DNA from: CAYQXJ01 sp964421565
Lineage (GTDB): Bacteria > Planctomycetota > Brocadiia > SM23-32
Direction of reading: 5' to 3'
Assembly (NCBI GenBank): GCA_964421565.1
Contig: CAYQXJ010000001.1
Coordinates: 248,001 to 312,000 of the forward strand
Length of the DNA stretch: 64,000 bases
Below, piece by piece: positions 33,036 to 40,171 of the stretch (its first letter is position 1; every line of letters begins with the position of its first letter). Made by a program: the position numbers and the translations under genes. The notes beneath the pieces were generated by a model that worked only from the letters and a program-made list of their open reading frames with translations, was not told the DNA's origin and ran no database searches.

Positions 33036-33064
33036 AGAATAGCGCATCTGAGCCATGAAGTCAA
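33036..33064 (-). promoter_or_regulatory. Promoter for the DUF2089 operon
   Basis: On the minus strand: TTGACT (33064-33059), a 17-bp spacer and TATTCT (33041-33036), 24 bp before the ATG. The 57 bp just upstream (33065-33121) are strikingly AT-rich for this genome and could act as an UP element or a regulator-binding site. Confidence 0.7.
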
Positions 33065-33194
33065 GAGATACCTTGTTAAAATGCATAACACGAAGCGATT
33101 ATCTTAATATATTGAATACATGCCATGAAGAGGTCGCGCTCTTCTGACGTGGAACTCTGGCAGGGGCAGAAGCGCTGCAAGGCGCCGACCGCCG

Positions 33195-33980
33195 CTACAG
33201 CCGGTCAGCGAGTGCTTCCCAGGTGCGTTGCTGGTGGCGGTAGAAGTCGAGCCGCTCCAGGTGGCAGGCGGCTGCCTCGTCCAGGAGCGCTACGGCGCTC
33301 GGATGCATCTGCAGAATGCTGGCGGGGCACGACGCCGTCACCGGACCCTCGACAGCCGCCCGCACCGCGTCCGCCTTGGCCTCGCCAGCGGCCATCAGAA
33401 CGCATCGGCGCGCATGCATGATGGTGCCGAGCCCGACGGTGACGGCAAGGTGCGGCACGTGTTCCTCGGTTCCGAACGCGTAGGTATTGGCCTGGATGGT
33501 CTCAGGTGCGAGCGCCGTGACATGGGTACCGGCAGCCAGTGACGCCCCCGGTTCGTTGAAGCCCAGATGTCCGTTCACTCCGATCCCGAGCACTTGCATG
33601 TCGATGCCGCCCGCCTGGCGGATGGCCGCCTCGTACTCGGCACAGTGCTCGCCTGGTCTCTCGCAGCTGCCGTCAGGGATGTGTGCGCGTCCCTCGGGTA
33701 TGTTCACGTGGTCGAGCAGGTGCTCGCGCATGTAGGCATGGTAGCTGCGAGGGTCGTCCGGTGAGAGCCCGACGTACTCGTCCAGGTTGAACGTCGTGAC
33801 GCGGGAGAAGTCGAGTCCCCGCTCCCGGTGGGCGTGCACGAGGCGTTCGTAAAGACCGAGGGGAGTGCGCCCCGTGGGGAGGCCGAGAACGACATCGGGC
33901 TTTGCCCGGATCGCTGCGATCACGATCTCGGACGCCCTTGTGCTCAACGAGTCGAGGTCCGGGCTGATCAGTATATTCAT
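33195..33980 (-). CDS. nagB: Glucosamine-6-phosphate deaminase
   Basis: NagB converts glucosamine-6-phosphate to fructose-6-phosphate and ammonia. The 261-residue protein has 'LGLPTGRTPLGLYE' (phosphate loop), 'TFNLDEYVGL' (the catalytic Asp) and 'GIGVNGHLGFNEPG' with the conserved His. Its length fits the short allosteric-loop-poor bacterial enzymes. It is the second gene of a pair: the ACP-like gene ends 6 bp before its start. No nagA or amino-sugar transporter is nearby. Confidence 0.93.
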   Translation of the reverse strand: MNILISPDLDSLSTRASEIVIAAIRAKPDVVLGLPTGRTPLGLYERLVHAHRERGLDFSRVTTFNLDEYVGLSPDDPRSYHAYMREHLLDHVNIPEGRAHIPDGSCERPGEHCAEYEAAIRQAGGIDMQVLGIGVNGHLGFNEPGASLAAGTHVTALAPETIQANTYAFGTEEHVPHLAVTVGLGTIMHARRCVLMAAGEAKADAVRAAVEGPVTASCPASILQMHPSAVALLDEAAACHLERLDFYRHQQRTWEALADRL

Positions 33981-33986
33981 GGGGCG

Positions 33987-34238
33987 TCAGCCCGCGCGAT
34001 GGGTAAGGTCTTCGAGCAGATCGACCAGCTCGGAAACCGTATGTGCTTCCATCACATCTTCGAGAGCTACCTCTACGTCGAACTCATCCTCCAGCAACTC
34101 GGCCACTTCGACGCGCTGGTGCGGTTCGATTTCGAGGTCTACTTCGAGTTGCGTGGCAGGGGTGATGTCCGCTACAGCCACCCCAAGGACATCGCTCATC
34201 ACGTCGCTGACGCGTTCGAGGATCTCATCGCGGTCCAT
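33987..34238 (-). CDS. Acyl-carrier-protein homologue lacking the phosphopantetheine serine
   Basis: The 83-residue acidic protein has the ACP four-helix pattern: 'DEILERVSDVMSDVLGV', 'DITPATQLEVDL', 'VEVAELLEDEFDVEV' and 'HTVSELVDLLED'. In ACP the turn before helix 2 is DSL, with the serine carrying 4'-phosphopantetheine. Aligned here, DLGADSLDTVE-type sequence becomes DLEIEPHQRVE, so Pro replaces Ser. The DNA at this point reads cleanly and shows no frameshift. It cannot carry an acyl group by the normal mechanism, so a binding or regulatory role is more likely. It is co-encoded with nagB behind a promoter at 34287-34315; GGAGGG precedes the ATG. Confidence 0.75.
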   Translation of the reverse strand: MDRDEILERVSDVMSDVLGVAVADITPATQLEVDLEIEPHQRVEVAELLEDEFDVEVALEDVMEAHTVSELVDLLEDLTHRAG

Positions 34239-34286
34239 GCTATCCCTCCGGGAACGCAGTGCTGACGGGGTTTACCCCCACAATAC

Positions 34287-34315
34287 CAGATACGTTGCCG
34301 GGATGCGTGCGTCAA
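34287..34315 (-). promoter_or_regulatory. Promoter for the ACP-like gene and nagB
   Basis: On the minus strand: TTGACG (34315-34310), a 17-bp spacer and TATCTG (34292-34287), about 50 bp before the ATG at 34238. Confidence 0.55.
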
Positions 34316-34380
34316 GCCCGGCATGTTGGGGCTTCATCGGGCAGCAGCGGGAGCAGCCAGGGTAGGTAAGCTCCAATGCA

Positions 34381-34416
34381 CAACCACCGCCGCTCGGTCT
34401 GGCTCGGCGGTGGTTG
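34381..34416 (-). terminator. Perfect 12-bp hairpin, terminator-like
   Basis: CAACCACCGCCG (34381-34392) pairs fully with CGGCGGTGGTTG (34405-34416) around a 12-base loop. It lies 28 bp past the stop of the small lipoprotein gene. No T-run follows on either strand, so it is not a textbook intrinsic terminator, but the position suggests transcript ending or stabilisation. Confidence 0.5.
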
Positions 34417-34444
34417 GTGAGCTTTGAACCGCAGTCGCGTCTGT

Positions 34445-34660
34445 TTAGCGGTAGGGGGTGAATGTGTCTTCGTAGAGCGTGCTGGGTTCGTCGAGGCCGA
34501 GGAGCCAGTCGACTTCGTCGACCATTCGATCCATGTCGCTCTGCATCACGGCAACTCGCCGGCGGTTGCGTTCGGGTGTGAAAGCATTGCAGCCCATCGA
34601 GATGACGAGCCCCGCAACTGCGACCAGGCACAGCATGGCTGCGAGCCAGCGGTTCCTCAT
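34445..34660 (-). CDS. Small putative lipoprotein
   Basis: The 71-residue protein starts with a basic N terminus and a hydrophobic stretch that ends at a single cysteine ('LVISMGC', C24), as in lipoprotein signal peptides, although the -3 position is not the usual Leu. The mature part is about 47 residues, charged, and contains 'DRMVDEVDWLLGLDEPS'. AGGGAG precedes the ATG. It has one of the best promoters in the window and a hairpin right after the gene, so it appears to be an independent, well-expressed unit. No family recognised. Confidence 0.7.
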   Translation of the reverse strand: MRNRWLAAMLCLVAVAGLVISMGCNAFTPERNRRRVAVMQSDMDRMVDEVDWLLGLDEPSTLYEDTFTPYR

Positions 34661-34711
34661 GAGGACAATCTCCCTTCGGCTTTAGCGACGGTGAGAACGC
34701 GATTTACCAAG

Positions 34712-34740
34712 AATATAGACATACAGGGAGGCTGTGTCAA
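34712..34740 (-). promoter_or_regulatory. Promoter for the small lipoprotein gene
   Basis: On the minus strand: perfect TTGACA (34740-34735), a 17-bp spacer and TATATT (34717-34712), about 50 bp before the ATG. This is among the strongest promoter matches in the window. Confidence 0.82.
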
Positions 34741-34835
34741 CCAAAAACGTCGCCCGTGCGGGGCCTGCGAACCCCAAGCCTAATTCGCGTGCGCACGCCA
34801 GCACGCGCCCCGGGCGGCCATGCGGGCGTTGCGGC

Positions 34836-34863
34836 TTGACGACGCTCGTGCAGTGGTTACAAT
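34836..34863 (+). promoter_or_regulatory. Promoter for mtnP
   Basis: TTGACG (34836-34841), a 16-bp spacer and TACAAT (34858-34863), about 75 bp before the mtnP ATG. Confidence 0.6.
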
Positions 34864-34938
34864 GCGTGCTAAATCTGACGCGTGCGCTTTCAGGACGAAG
34901 GGTGAACGCGCTCACCTGACAAAGGGGTCAGCCCGAAG

Positions 34939-35805
34939 ATGCAGGCAAAGGATGCACTGGGCATTATCGGCGGAAGTGGGCTGTACCAGATGGACGGCCT
35001 ACGGCAGGACGAAGCGGTGCGGATGGACACCCCGTTTGGGCCCCCTTCGGATGCGTACGTGGTCGGCACGCTGGAGGAGCGTCCCGTCGTCTTCCTTCCG
35101 CGGCATGGCCGAACTCACAGCATACTGCCGGGCGAGCTGAACGCGCGAGCAAACATCTGGGGTTTCAAGAGCCTGGGAGTGCAACGCATCGTATCCGTTT
35201 CTGCCGTTGGGAGCATGCGTGAAGAGGTGGAGCCGTTACATGTCGTGTTGCCGGACCAGTTCATCGACCGCACGAAGGGCAGGCATGACACGTTCTTCGG
35301 CGAGGGGGCTGTGGCTCACGTCTCCCTGGCCGACCCCGTCTGCCCCGAACTGCACGAGATGCTGCTGGGCGCTGCCCGACGAGCGGGGGCCACAGTCTGG
35401 CCGGACGGCACCTATGTATGCATCGAAGGGCCGACGTTCAGCACACGCGCGGAGTCGCACATGTATCGATCCTGGGGGGTGAGTGTCATCGGCATGACGA
35501 ACATCACCGAGGCCAAGCTTGCCCGCGAGGCAGAGATTTGCTACGCTACTGTCGCGATGGTAACGGATTACGACTGCTGGCACGAGGGCGAGGAGGCCGT
35601 TACCGGCGAGATGGTGCTGCAGAATCTGAGGCGCAATGCTGATACCGCAAGGCGGATCGTGCGGGAGGCAGTGCTTGCCGAGCCCGGGAAGCGAGGGTGT
35701 GCCTGCGGCGAGGCGCTGGCCCAGGCGTTGGTAACACAGCCCGATCAGATGCCGCAAGCCACGCGACAGAAGCTGGACATCATTATCCGCAAGTATGTAG
35801 AATAA
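34939..35805 (+). CDS. mtnP: S-methyl-5'-thioadenosine phosphorylase
   Basis: This enzyme splits methylthioadenosine into adenine and methylthioribose-1-phosphate for purine and methionine salvage. The 288-residue protein has 'GIIGGSGLYQ' (phosphate-binding start), 'PRHGRTHSILP' and 'NARANIWGFKSLG'. It also has 'IEGPTFSTRAES' and 'VIGMTNITEAKLARE', with the purine-binding Asp in 'MVTDYD' that marks 6-aminopurine (MTA) specificity rather than guanine/hypoxanthine specificity. The C-terminal 30 residues are Ala/Gln-rich. It is followed after 42 bp by the STAS gene of the next cluster, probably a separate function. Confidence 0.92.
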   Translation: MQAKDALGIIGGSGLYQMDGLRQDEAVRMDTPFGPPSDAYVVGTLEERPVVFLPRHGRTHSILPGELNARANIWGFKSLGVQRIVSVSAVGSMREEVEPLHVVLPDQFIDRTKGRHDTFFGEGAVAHVSLADPVCPELHEMLLGAARRAGATVWPDGTYVCIEGPTFSTRAESHMYRSWGVSVIGMTNITEAKLAREAEICYATVAMVTDYDCWHEGEEAVTGEMVLQNLRRNADTARRIVREAVLAEPGKRGCACGEALAQALVTQPDQMPQATRQKLDIIIRKYVE

Positions 35806-35847
35806 CGGCACGAAGCTCTGCGAGATCTCTGTGGGAGACCAAGCCTC

Positions 35848-36387
35848 ATGGCAGGGGAAATTGTCGTAAAGTGCAAAAACTGCGGGCACAAGCTGGTCGC
35901 GGACAGCAAGAACCTGGGGCGCAAGGGACGCTGCCCGAACTGCGGGGGCGTTATCCGGCTGCAGCGGGCCGGCGATGCCGCAAAGGCTGATGCAGAGGAA
36001 CAAGTTGTCGCCGTGGAGAGCATCGAGACCCGCAAGGATGCCCTGCTGCGGGTCACCAAACAGAACGACGTCGCCGTTGTGAGCTTCGTCACTTCCCGAA
36101 TCCTCGACCAGTCCAACGTGCAGCAGCTCGGGGAGGAGTTAGACGAACTGGTGGATGAGCACCACCTGAAGAAGGTGGTCGTCAATTTCGAGAACGTCAG
36201 CTACATGAGCAGTGCGGTCATGGGCAAGCTCGTGGCGTTGCTGAAGAAGGTCCAGGCCGCCGGCGGCCAGCTCATGCTCTGTAACATCGAAGACAGCATC
36301 TACGAGATCTTCGAGATCATGCGATTCGACCGCATGTTCAGCATCGCCGACAACGAGGACGAAGCCGTCCTGGCTCTGATGGGATAA
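35848..36387 (+). CDS. Zinc-ribbon STAS-domain protein
   Basis: The 179-residue protein joins an N-terminal zinc ribbon (CKNC at 9-12 and CPNC at 29-32) to a C-terminal STAS domain (about 65-175). In the STAS loop 'VSYMSSAVMGKL' the phospho-site serine is kept but the usual DSAG becomes SSAV. Similar zinc ribbons occur in many cytoplasmic adaptor proteins. It starts a tight plus-strand cluster: the next gene begins 4 bp after its stop. It could be a partner-switching regulator for the downstream ABC transporter, which is an inference from position. Confidence 0.85.
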   Translation: MAGEIVVKCKNCGHKLVADSKNLGRKGRCPNCGGVIRLQRAGDAAKADAEEQVVAVESIETRKDALLRVTKQNDVAVVSFVTSRILDQSNVQQLGEELDELVDEHHLKKVVVNFENVSYMSSAVMGKLVALLKKVQAAGGQLMLCNIEDSIYEIFEIMRFDRMFSIADNEDEAVLALMG

Positions 36388-36391
36388 CCGC

Positions 36392-37330
36392 ATGACGGCG
36401 CATAGTGCGCCGGAGGGGGCCTCCGAATTCAGAGGCTTCGGATGGCACGGAGTAAACGTAACCGTGCCGGCGCATTGGCAGCTTGTGTTCACCGAGGGGA
36501 AGCGCCGCGCGGGCTACGTCAGGCTGGCCGACGCCGACCAACTGCGGTTGGAACTGCGTTGGGAAGCAGGGCCCGGCCGCCCACCCGCCGAATCGGTGGA
36601 TGCATATCTCGCGAAACTGCGCAAACGGGCAGCCAGGCAGAGCGTTGAGTTTTCTGTTCAACGCGAGCTGAACCTCGCCTCGCCTCCCGGGAAAGATGTC
36701 GAAACCTACCGATGGGTGGCTGACCGCCAGTCGGTCGCGATGCTCAGCCGTTGCCGCGAATGCGAACGCACCGTCCATCTGCACGTGCTTGGCGACGCCG
36801 ATGAGCGGCTGAAGACCACCGCGCGGACCGTGTTCGCGTCCCTTCGCGACCACCCAGAAGACGGTTGGGACGAGTGGGATTTCTACGACATGCGGTTCCG
36901 CGCGCCGGCCGGGTGGACTGCCCTCCGCACCTCGCTTCAGAGCGGCGCGATACGCATGACGTTCGGCAAACGTCTTACCCGGTTGCGCTTCCTCCGGCTG
37001 AGCCTTGCCCGCATACTGCTGGCGGGCCGTCCGGTGCGGGATTGGCTGCCGGAGTTCCTTGCCGACGCTCTGAAGCGGCGCAGCTTCCGGGTGCGCGCCG
37101 AGCGCGTCAAGGGCCATCCCGCTGCGCACCTCTGCGGGCGGCCGTGGTTGCTGGTCAACCCGTTGCGTCTGGTCGGCAAGAAGCGCGTTACGCTTGCCAC
37201 AGCGTGGCATTGCGAGGAGACCAACCGCCTGATGGTCTGCGCGTTTGATGGACCGGAGGGCGACGCGGAGGTCTTTGAGACGGCTGTGCAGGGATTCGAG
37301 TGCTGCCCGGCGGGCGAGGTGCGACAGTGA
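36392..37330 (+). CDS. Unknown protein with an internal duplication
   Basis: The 312-residue soluble protein contains two related halves. The first runs 'VNVTVPAHWQLVF', 'GYVRLADADQLRLELRW' and 'VDAYLAKLRKRA'. The second runs 'MRFRAPAGWTALR', 'GAIRMTFGKRLTRLRF' and 'LPEFLADALKRR'. Each half looks like a small alpha/beta domain whose first strand ends in a VPxxW-type turn. A C-terminal part with Cys residues follows. I know no family name. It overlaps the PqqD-like gene by a GTGA junction and follows the STAS gene by 4 bp, so all three are co-translated. Confidence 0.7.
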   Translation: MTAHSAPEGASEFRGFGWHGVNVTVPAHWQLVFTEGKRRAGYVRLADADQLRLELRWEAGPGRPPAESVDAYLAKLRKRAARQSVEFSVQRELNLASPPGKDVETYRWVADRQSVAMLSRCRECERTVHLHVLGDADERLKTTARTVFASLRDHPEDGWDEWDFYDMRFRAPAGWTALRTSLQSGAIRMTFGKRLTRLRFLRLSLARILLAGRPVRDWLPEFLADALKRRSFRVRAERVKGHPAAHLCGRPWLLVNPLRLVGKKRVTLATAWHCEETNRLMVCAFDGPEGDAEVFETAVQGFECCPAGEVRQ

Positions 37331-37722
37331 ACCCTTTCGGCCGCAAACAACGTGAGGGGCTGCCCCGACTGGATCGAGAGCAGTCGATGTCAGCTCGACC
37401 GGTGCTGAACCCCCTGGTTAAGATACAGCGCGATGATGAGGGGCACGCCGTTCTGCAGGTGCCCAGGCCCGACACGTGGACTGTTCGGGTCCTCTCGCGG
37501 CTGTTCCACCTGCCGGCGTATAAGCGCGTGGGACTTGACGAGCTCGGCACGTTCGTAATAGAACTGTGCGACGGTGACCATACGGTGCGCGATATAGTTG
37601 ATAAGTTCGCCGAAAGGTTTACACTGGGCAAGCGCGAGGCGGAGATCTCCACCGGGACGTTTCTGCGAGATCTCGCCCGGCGGTCCATAGTAGCGTTGGT
37701 CATCGACAGCAAGGCGGATTAG
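37327..37722 (+). CDS. PqqD-like (RiPP recognition element fold) protein
   Basis: The 131-residue protein starts at GTG 37327, overlapping the previous stop codon. The core (about 45-130) matches PqqD: 'VGLDELGTFVIELCDGDHTVRDIVDKFAERF' (cited in part) and 'FLRDLARRSIVALV'. PqqD-type domains bind leader peptides of ribosomally made peptides or act as peptide-binding adaptors. No radical SAM enzyme or precursor peptide is evident in the window. It precedes an ABC permease and ATPase by 50 bp, so it may select a substrate or partner for that transporter. Confidence 0.8.
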   Translation: MNPFGRKQREGLPRLDREQSMSARPVLNPLVKIQRDDEGHAVLQVPRPDTWTVRVLSRLFHLPAYKRVGLDELGTFVIELCDGDHTVRDIVDKFAERFTLGKREAEISTGTFLRDLARRSIVALVIDSKAD

Positions 37723-37772
37723 CCGCCGAAGCCTGAGCCGGCGGCGTGACCCACTGAACCTGGAGGTTGTTG

Positions 37773-39176
37773 GTGAGCGGTACCCTCGGCGTATCAGACG
37801 CGAACAGCGAGAAGATCGGTCGTCAGATCGTCCTGCCCTTCAGCAAGGCGTTTGAGGTTGCCTGGAAGGGCATAAAGATCCGCATCTGGCGCTCGTTGAT
37901 CACTATGAGCGGCATCATCCTGGCGATTGCATTCCTGATGTCTGTCTGGACGTCGGGTGTGTTCACCCGCGCCATGCGGCAAGCCCCACCCACCCACGAA
38001 CTCTACTCGCTGGTGCAGGGAGTGTTGGAGTCGGAGGCCCTTTCCGGCGGGGGAGTGAACGTCCGCGTCGCCGTCGTTGAGGGTGAGCACTCTCCGGGCG
38101 ATGTCCCACCGGCTACTGCGATCAGCTTCTCCCTGGAAGGGGAGCAGGGCTTCCGCACCGAACTTCTGCCCCCCGAAGGCAGCGCACTGATTGACATGCT
38201 GGGACAGGAGCCGGGCATGCGTCCAGATGCGCTTGTGCTGATCGGCTTTCCCGACATTCTGCAGACGGAAGGTGTCGCCTCGGCCATCGGTGCGTATGTC
38301 CGAGGCGGGGGTTTCCTACTGGTCTTCGGTTCGTACGGCATAGAGAACGCACATCCCTTGGCGGAGCTACTGCCCGCCGAACCTGCTGAGGGCAGTTTCC
38401 TGGCCAGTGGAGAGACTGTCGAGCGCAGTGACCACAGTGCCGGCGCAGGCGTGTCATGGACCCGTTTGCCGCGGGCAGAGTACCTTCAGACAAGCGCAAA
38501 GGAAGGGGCCGAGGCCCTTGCCTCGGTGGGCAATGATACCCTGCTCTGGATGGGCGAATCCGGCAGTGGCAGGACCGCCTGGTTCCCGTTGCTGGAAGCA
38601 GGCATGTACTCCGAAGACCTGATCTCATGGTTCATCCGTGGGCGGGGTGTGGACAATGCCGACGAGGGCGACCTGCGCAGCGGCCTCCTGGTGCGACTTT
38701 TGGCCCACGGCAGTCGAGAGAAGTTCGGCGTTGACAGGGCCGACACACGCGGCATCTGGCTGGTGACGCTGAGTCTGATGGTCTGCGTGGTAGGCATTAC
38801 AAACGCCATGCTTATGAGCGTGACGGAGCGTTTCCGCGAGATCGGCACGATGAAGTGCCTGGGCGCGCTGGATATATTCGTAGTTAAGCTGTTCCTTATC
38901 GAATCGGCCCTGCAAGGCATTGTCGGCTCGATTGCCGGGGCCGTGATCGGATTCCTGTTGGCGTTCGTGCGAGCTATGTTCACCTTCCACGTAGTCGACC
39001 CGGAAACAGGGCGCAGCTACTGGCTCGCCCTGCGGTTCTTCCCGGCCGGACGCGTGTTAGCATGGTTGGTCGTCGCGCTCGCTGTCGGCATCGTGCTGAG
39101 CATTGTGGCCGCCATATATCCGGCGATAAGGGCTGCCCGCATGGAGCCGGTTCAGGCAATGCGTGTGGAAGAGTAG
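37773..39176 (+). CDS. ABC transporter permease with a large inserted external domain
   Basis: The 467-residue protein starts at GTG 37773, six bases after GGAGG. A first membrane helix (about 42-62) is followed by a large external domain and then three helices (about 328-350, 370-400 and 428-450). The C-terminal block 'ERFREIGTMKCLGA' and the final 'YPAIRAARMEPVQAMR' are diagnostic of MacB/FtsX/LolC-type permeases. The external part differs from the usual MacB core. Residues about 150-190 ('DALVLIGFPDIL', 'IGAYVRGGGFLLVFGSYG') look like a glutamine-amidotransferase-type Rossmann fold, as in GldG-like transporters. The ATPase gene lies 56 bp downstream. Confidence 0.85.
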   Translation: MSGTLGVSDANSEKIGRQIVLPFSKAFEVAWKGIKIRIWRSLITMSGIILAIAFLMSVWTSGVFTRAMRQAPPTHELYSLVQGVLESEALSGGGVNVRVAVVEGEHSPGDVPPATAISFSLEGEQGFRTELLPPEGSALIDMLGQEPGMRPDALVLIGFPDILQTEGVASAIGAYVRGGGFLLVFGSYGIENAHPLAELLPAEPAEGSFLASGETVERSDHSAGAGVSWTRLPRAEYLQTSAKEGAEALASVGNDTLLWMGESGSGRTAWFPLLEAGMYSEDLISWFIRGRGVDNADEGDLRSGLLVRLLAHGSREKFGVDRADTRGIWLVTLSLMVCVVGITNAMLMSVTERFREIGTMKCLGALDIFVVKLFLIESALQGIVGSIAGAVIGFLLAFVRAMFTFHVVDPETGRSYWLALRFFPAGRVLAWLVVALAVGIVLSIVAAIYPAIRAARMEPVQAMRVEE

Positions 39177-39232
39177 CCCCTGGAAGCAATCTGCAGGCCG
39201 CCCAGCGCGGCCTACTTGAGAAGGAGATAGCC

Positions 39233-40072
39233 GTGGCAGAAGCGACACCGGCAACCGTGGAAAGAGACCATACCGCGCAGCCCATCGTCGTGCGCACAAA
39301 GGACGTGCGCAAGATCTACAAGATGGGCAAGGTGGAAGTGCACGCCCTGAAGGGCATCTCGCTGGAGATCCACACGGGTGAATACATCAGCATCATGGGG
39401 CCGAGCGGAAGCGGCAAGACAACACTGTTCAACATGATCGGCGCGCTGGACAAGCCGACCGACGGACAGGTGTACATCGACGAGGTGGATGTCGCTCAGC
39501 TTGATGCTTACGAGTTGGCCTGGCTGCGCTGTCGCAAGGTGGGCTACATCTTCCAGACGTTTAACCTGATCCCCGTGATGAGCGCGCTGGAGAACGTCAC
39601 GCTGCCGATGACCTTCGCCGGTTTGACTACAGACGAGGCCCGTGACAAGGGCATGGACCTCCTCGACCAAGTGGGCCTTGCCGAACGCTATGATCACAAG
39701 CCGTTCGAGCTTTCCGGAGGCCAGCAACAGCGCGTGGCGATCGCTCGCGCCATGGCCAACAGCCCCAGCATTATCCTGGCCGACGAACCCACCGGTAACC
39801 TCGACCTGGCAACGGGCAAGGAGATCATCCAACTGCTGGGCGAGATGAACCAGGAAAAGGGCGTCACCATCATCACGGCGACTCACGACATCAAGATGCT
39901 CAGTGCCAGCAACCGCATCGTCTGGATGCGCGATGGTGAGCTGGCCAAGATTGAGCGCCGCGAGGACCTGGATATCGAGGTCGGCTCCATCGGTGGCGAT
40001 GCGGAGGGAGGCGTGGAAGCGTCGCTGCGCGGCACCGAGGATGAGAAGGAAGAAGTTGAGGCCGAGAAGTGA
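39233..40072 (+). CDS. ABC transporter ATP-binding protein (LolD/MacB type)
   Basis: The 279-residue ATPase starts at GTG 39233 behind AAGGAG. It has Walker A 'GPSGSGKTT', the Q-loop 'IFQTFNLIP', the ABC signature 'LSGGQQQRVAIARAM', Walker B 'IILADEPTGNLD' and the switch His in 'ATHDIKM'. This pattern is typical of LolD/MacB ATPases that drive mechanotransmission permeases rather than uptake. An acidic, repeat-like C-terminal extension of about 45 residues ('EDEKEEVEAEK' at the end) goes beyond the usual domain. It pairs with the permease just upstream and ends the cluster. Confidence 0.93.
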   Translation: MAEATPATVERDHTAQPIVVRTKDVRKIYKMGKVEVHALKGISLEIHTGEYISIMGPSGSGKTTLFNMIGALDKPTDGQVYIDEVDVAQLDAYELAWLRCRKVGYIFQTFNLIPVMSALENVTLPMTFAGLTTDEARDKGMDLLDQVGLAERYDHKPFELSGGQQQRVAIARAMANSPSIILADEPTGNLDLATGKEIIQLLGEMNQEKGVTIITATHDIKMLSASNRIVWMRDGELAKIERREDLDIEVGSIGGDAEGGVEASLRGTEDEKEEVEAEK

Positions 40073-40171
40073 CGGAGCTGCCCGACGGCCGCAAGGACCC
40101 ATAGACGGTCACCCCCAGCGGCAAGTTCGGGGGCGAACGCTCTTCAGGCGCTTGCTGCCTGCCCGCCGTGC

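Noticed and set aside
33065..33121. AT-rich island as a possible mobile-element scar or horizontal transfer
   Set aside because: It is short, has no terminal repeats or ORFs, and is better explained as the upstream part of the adjacent promoter.
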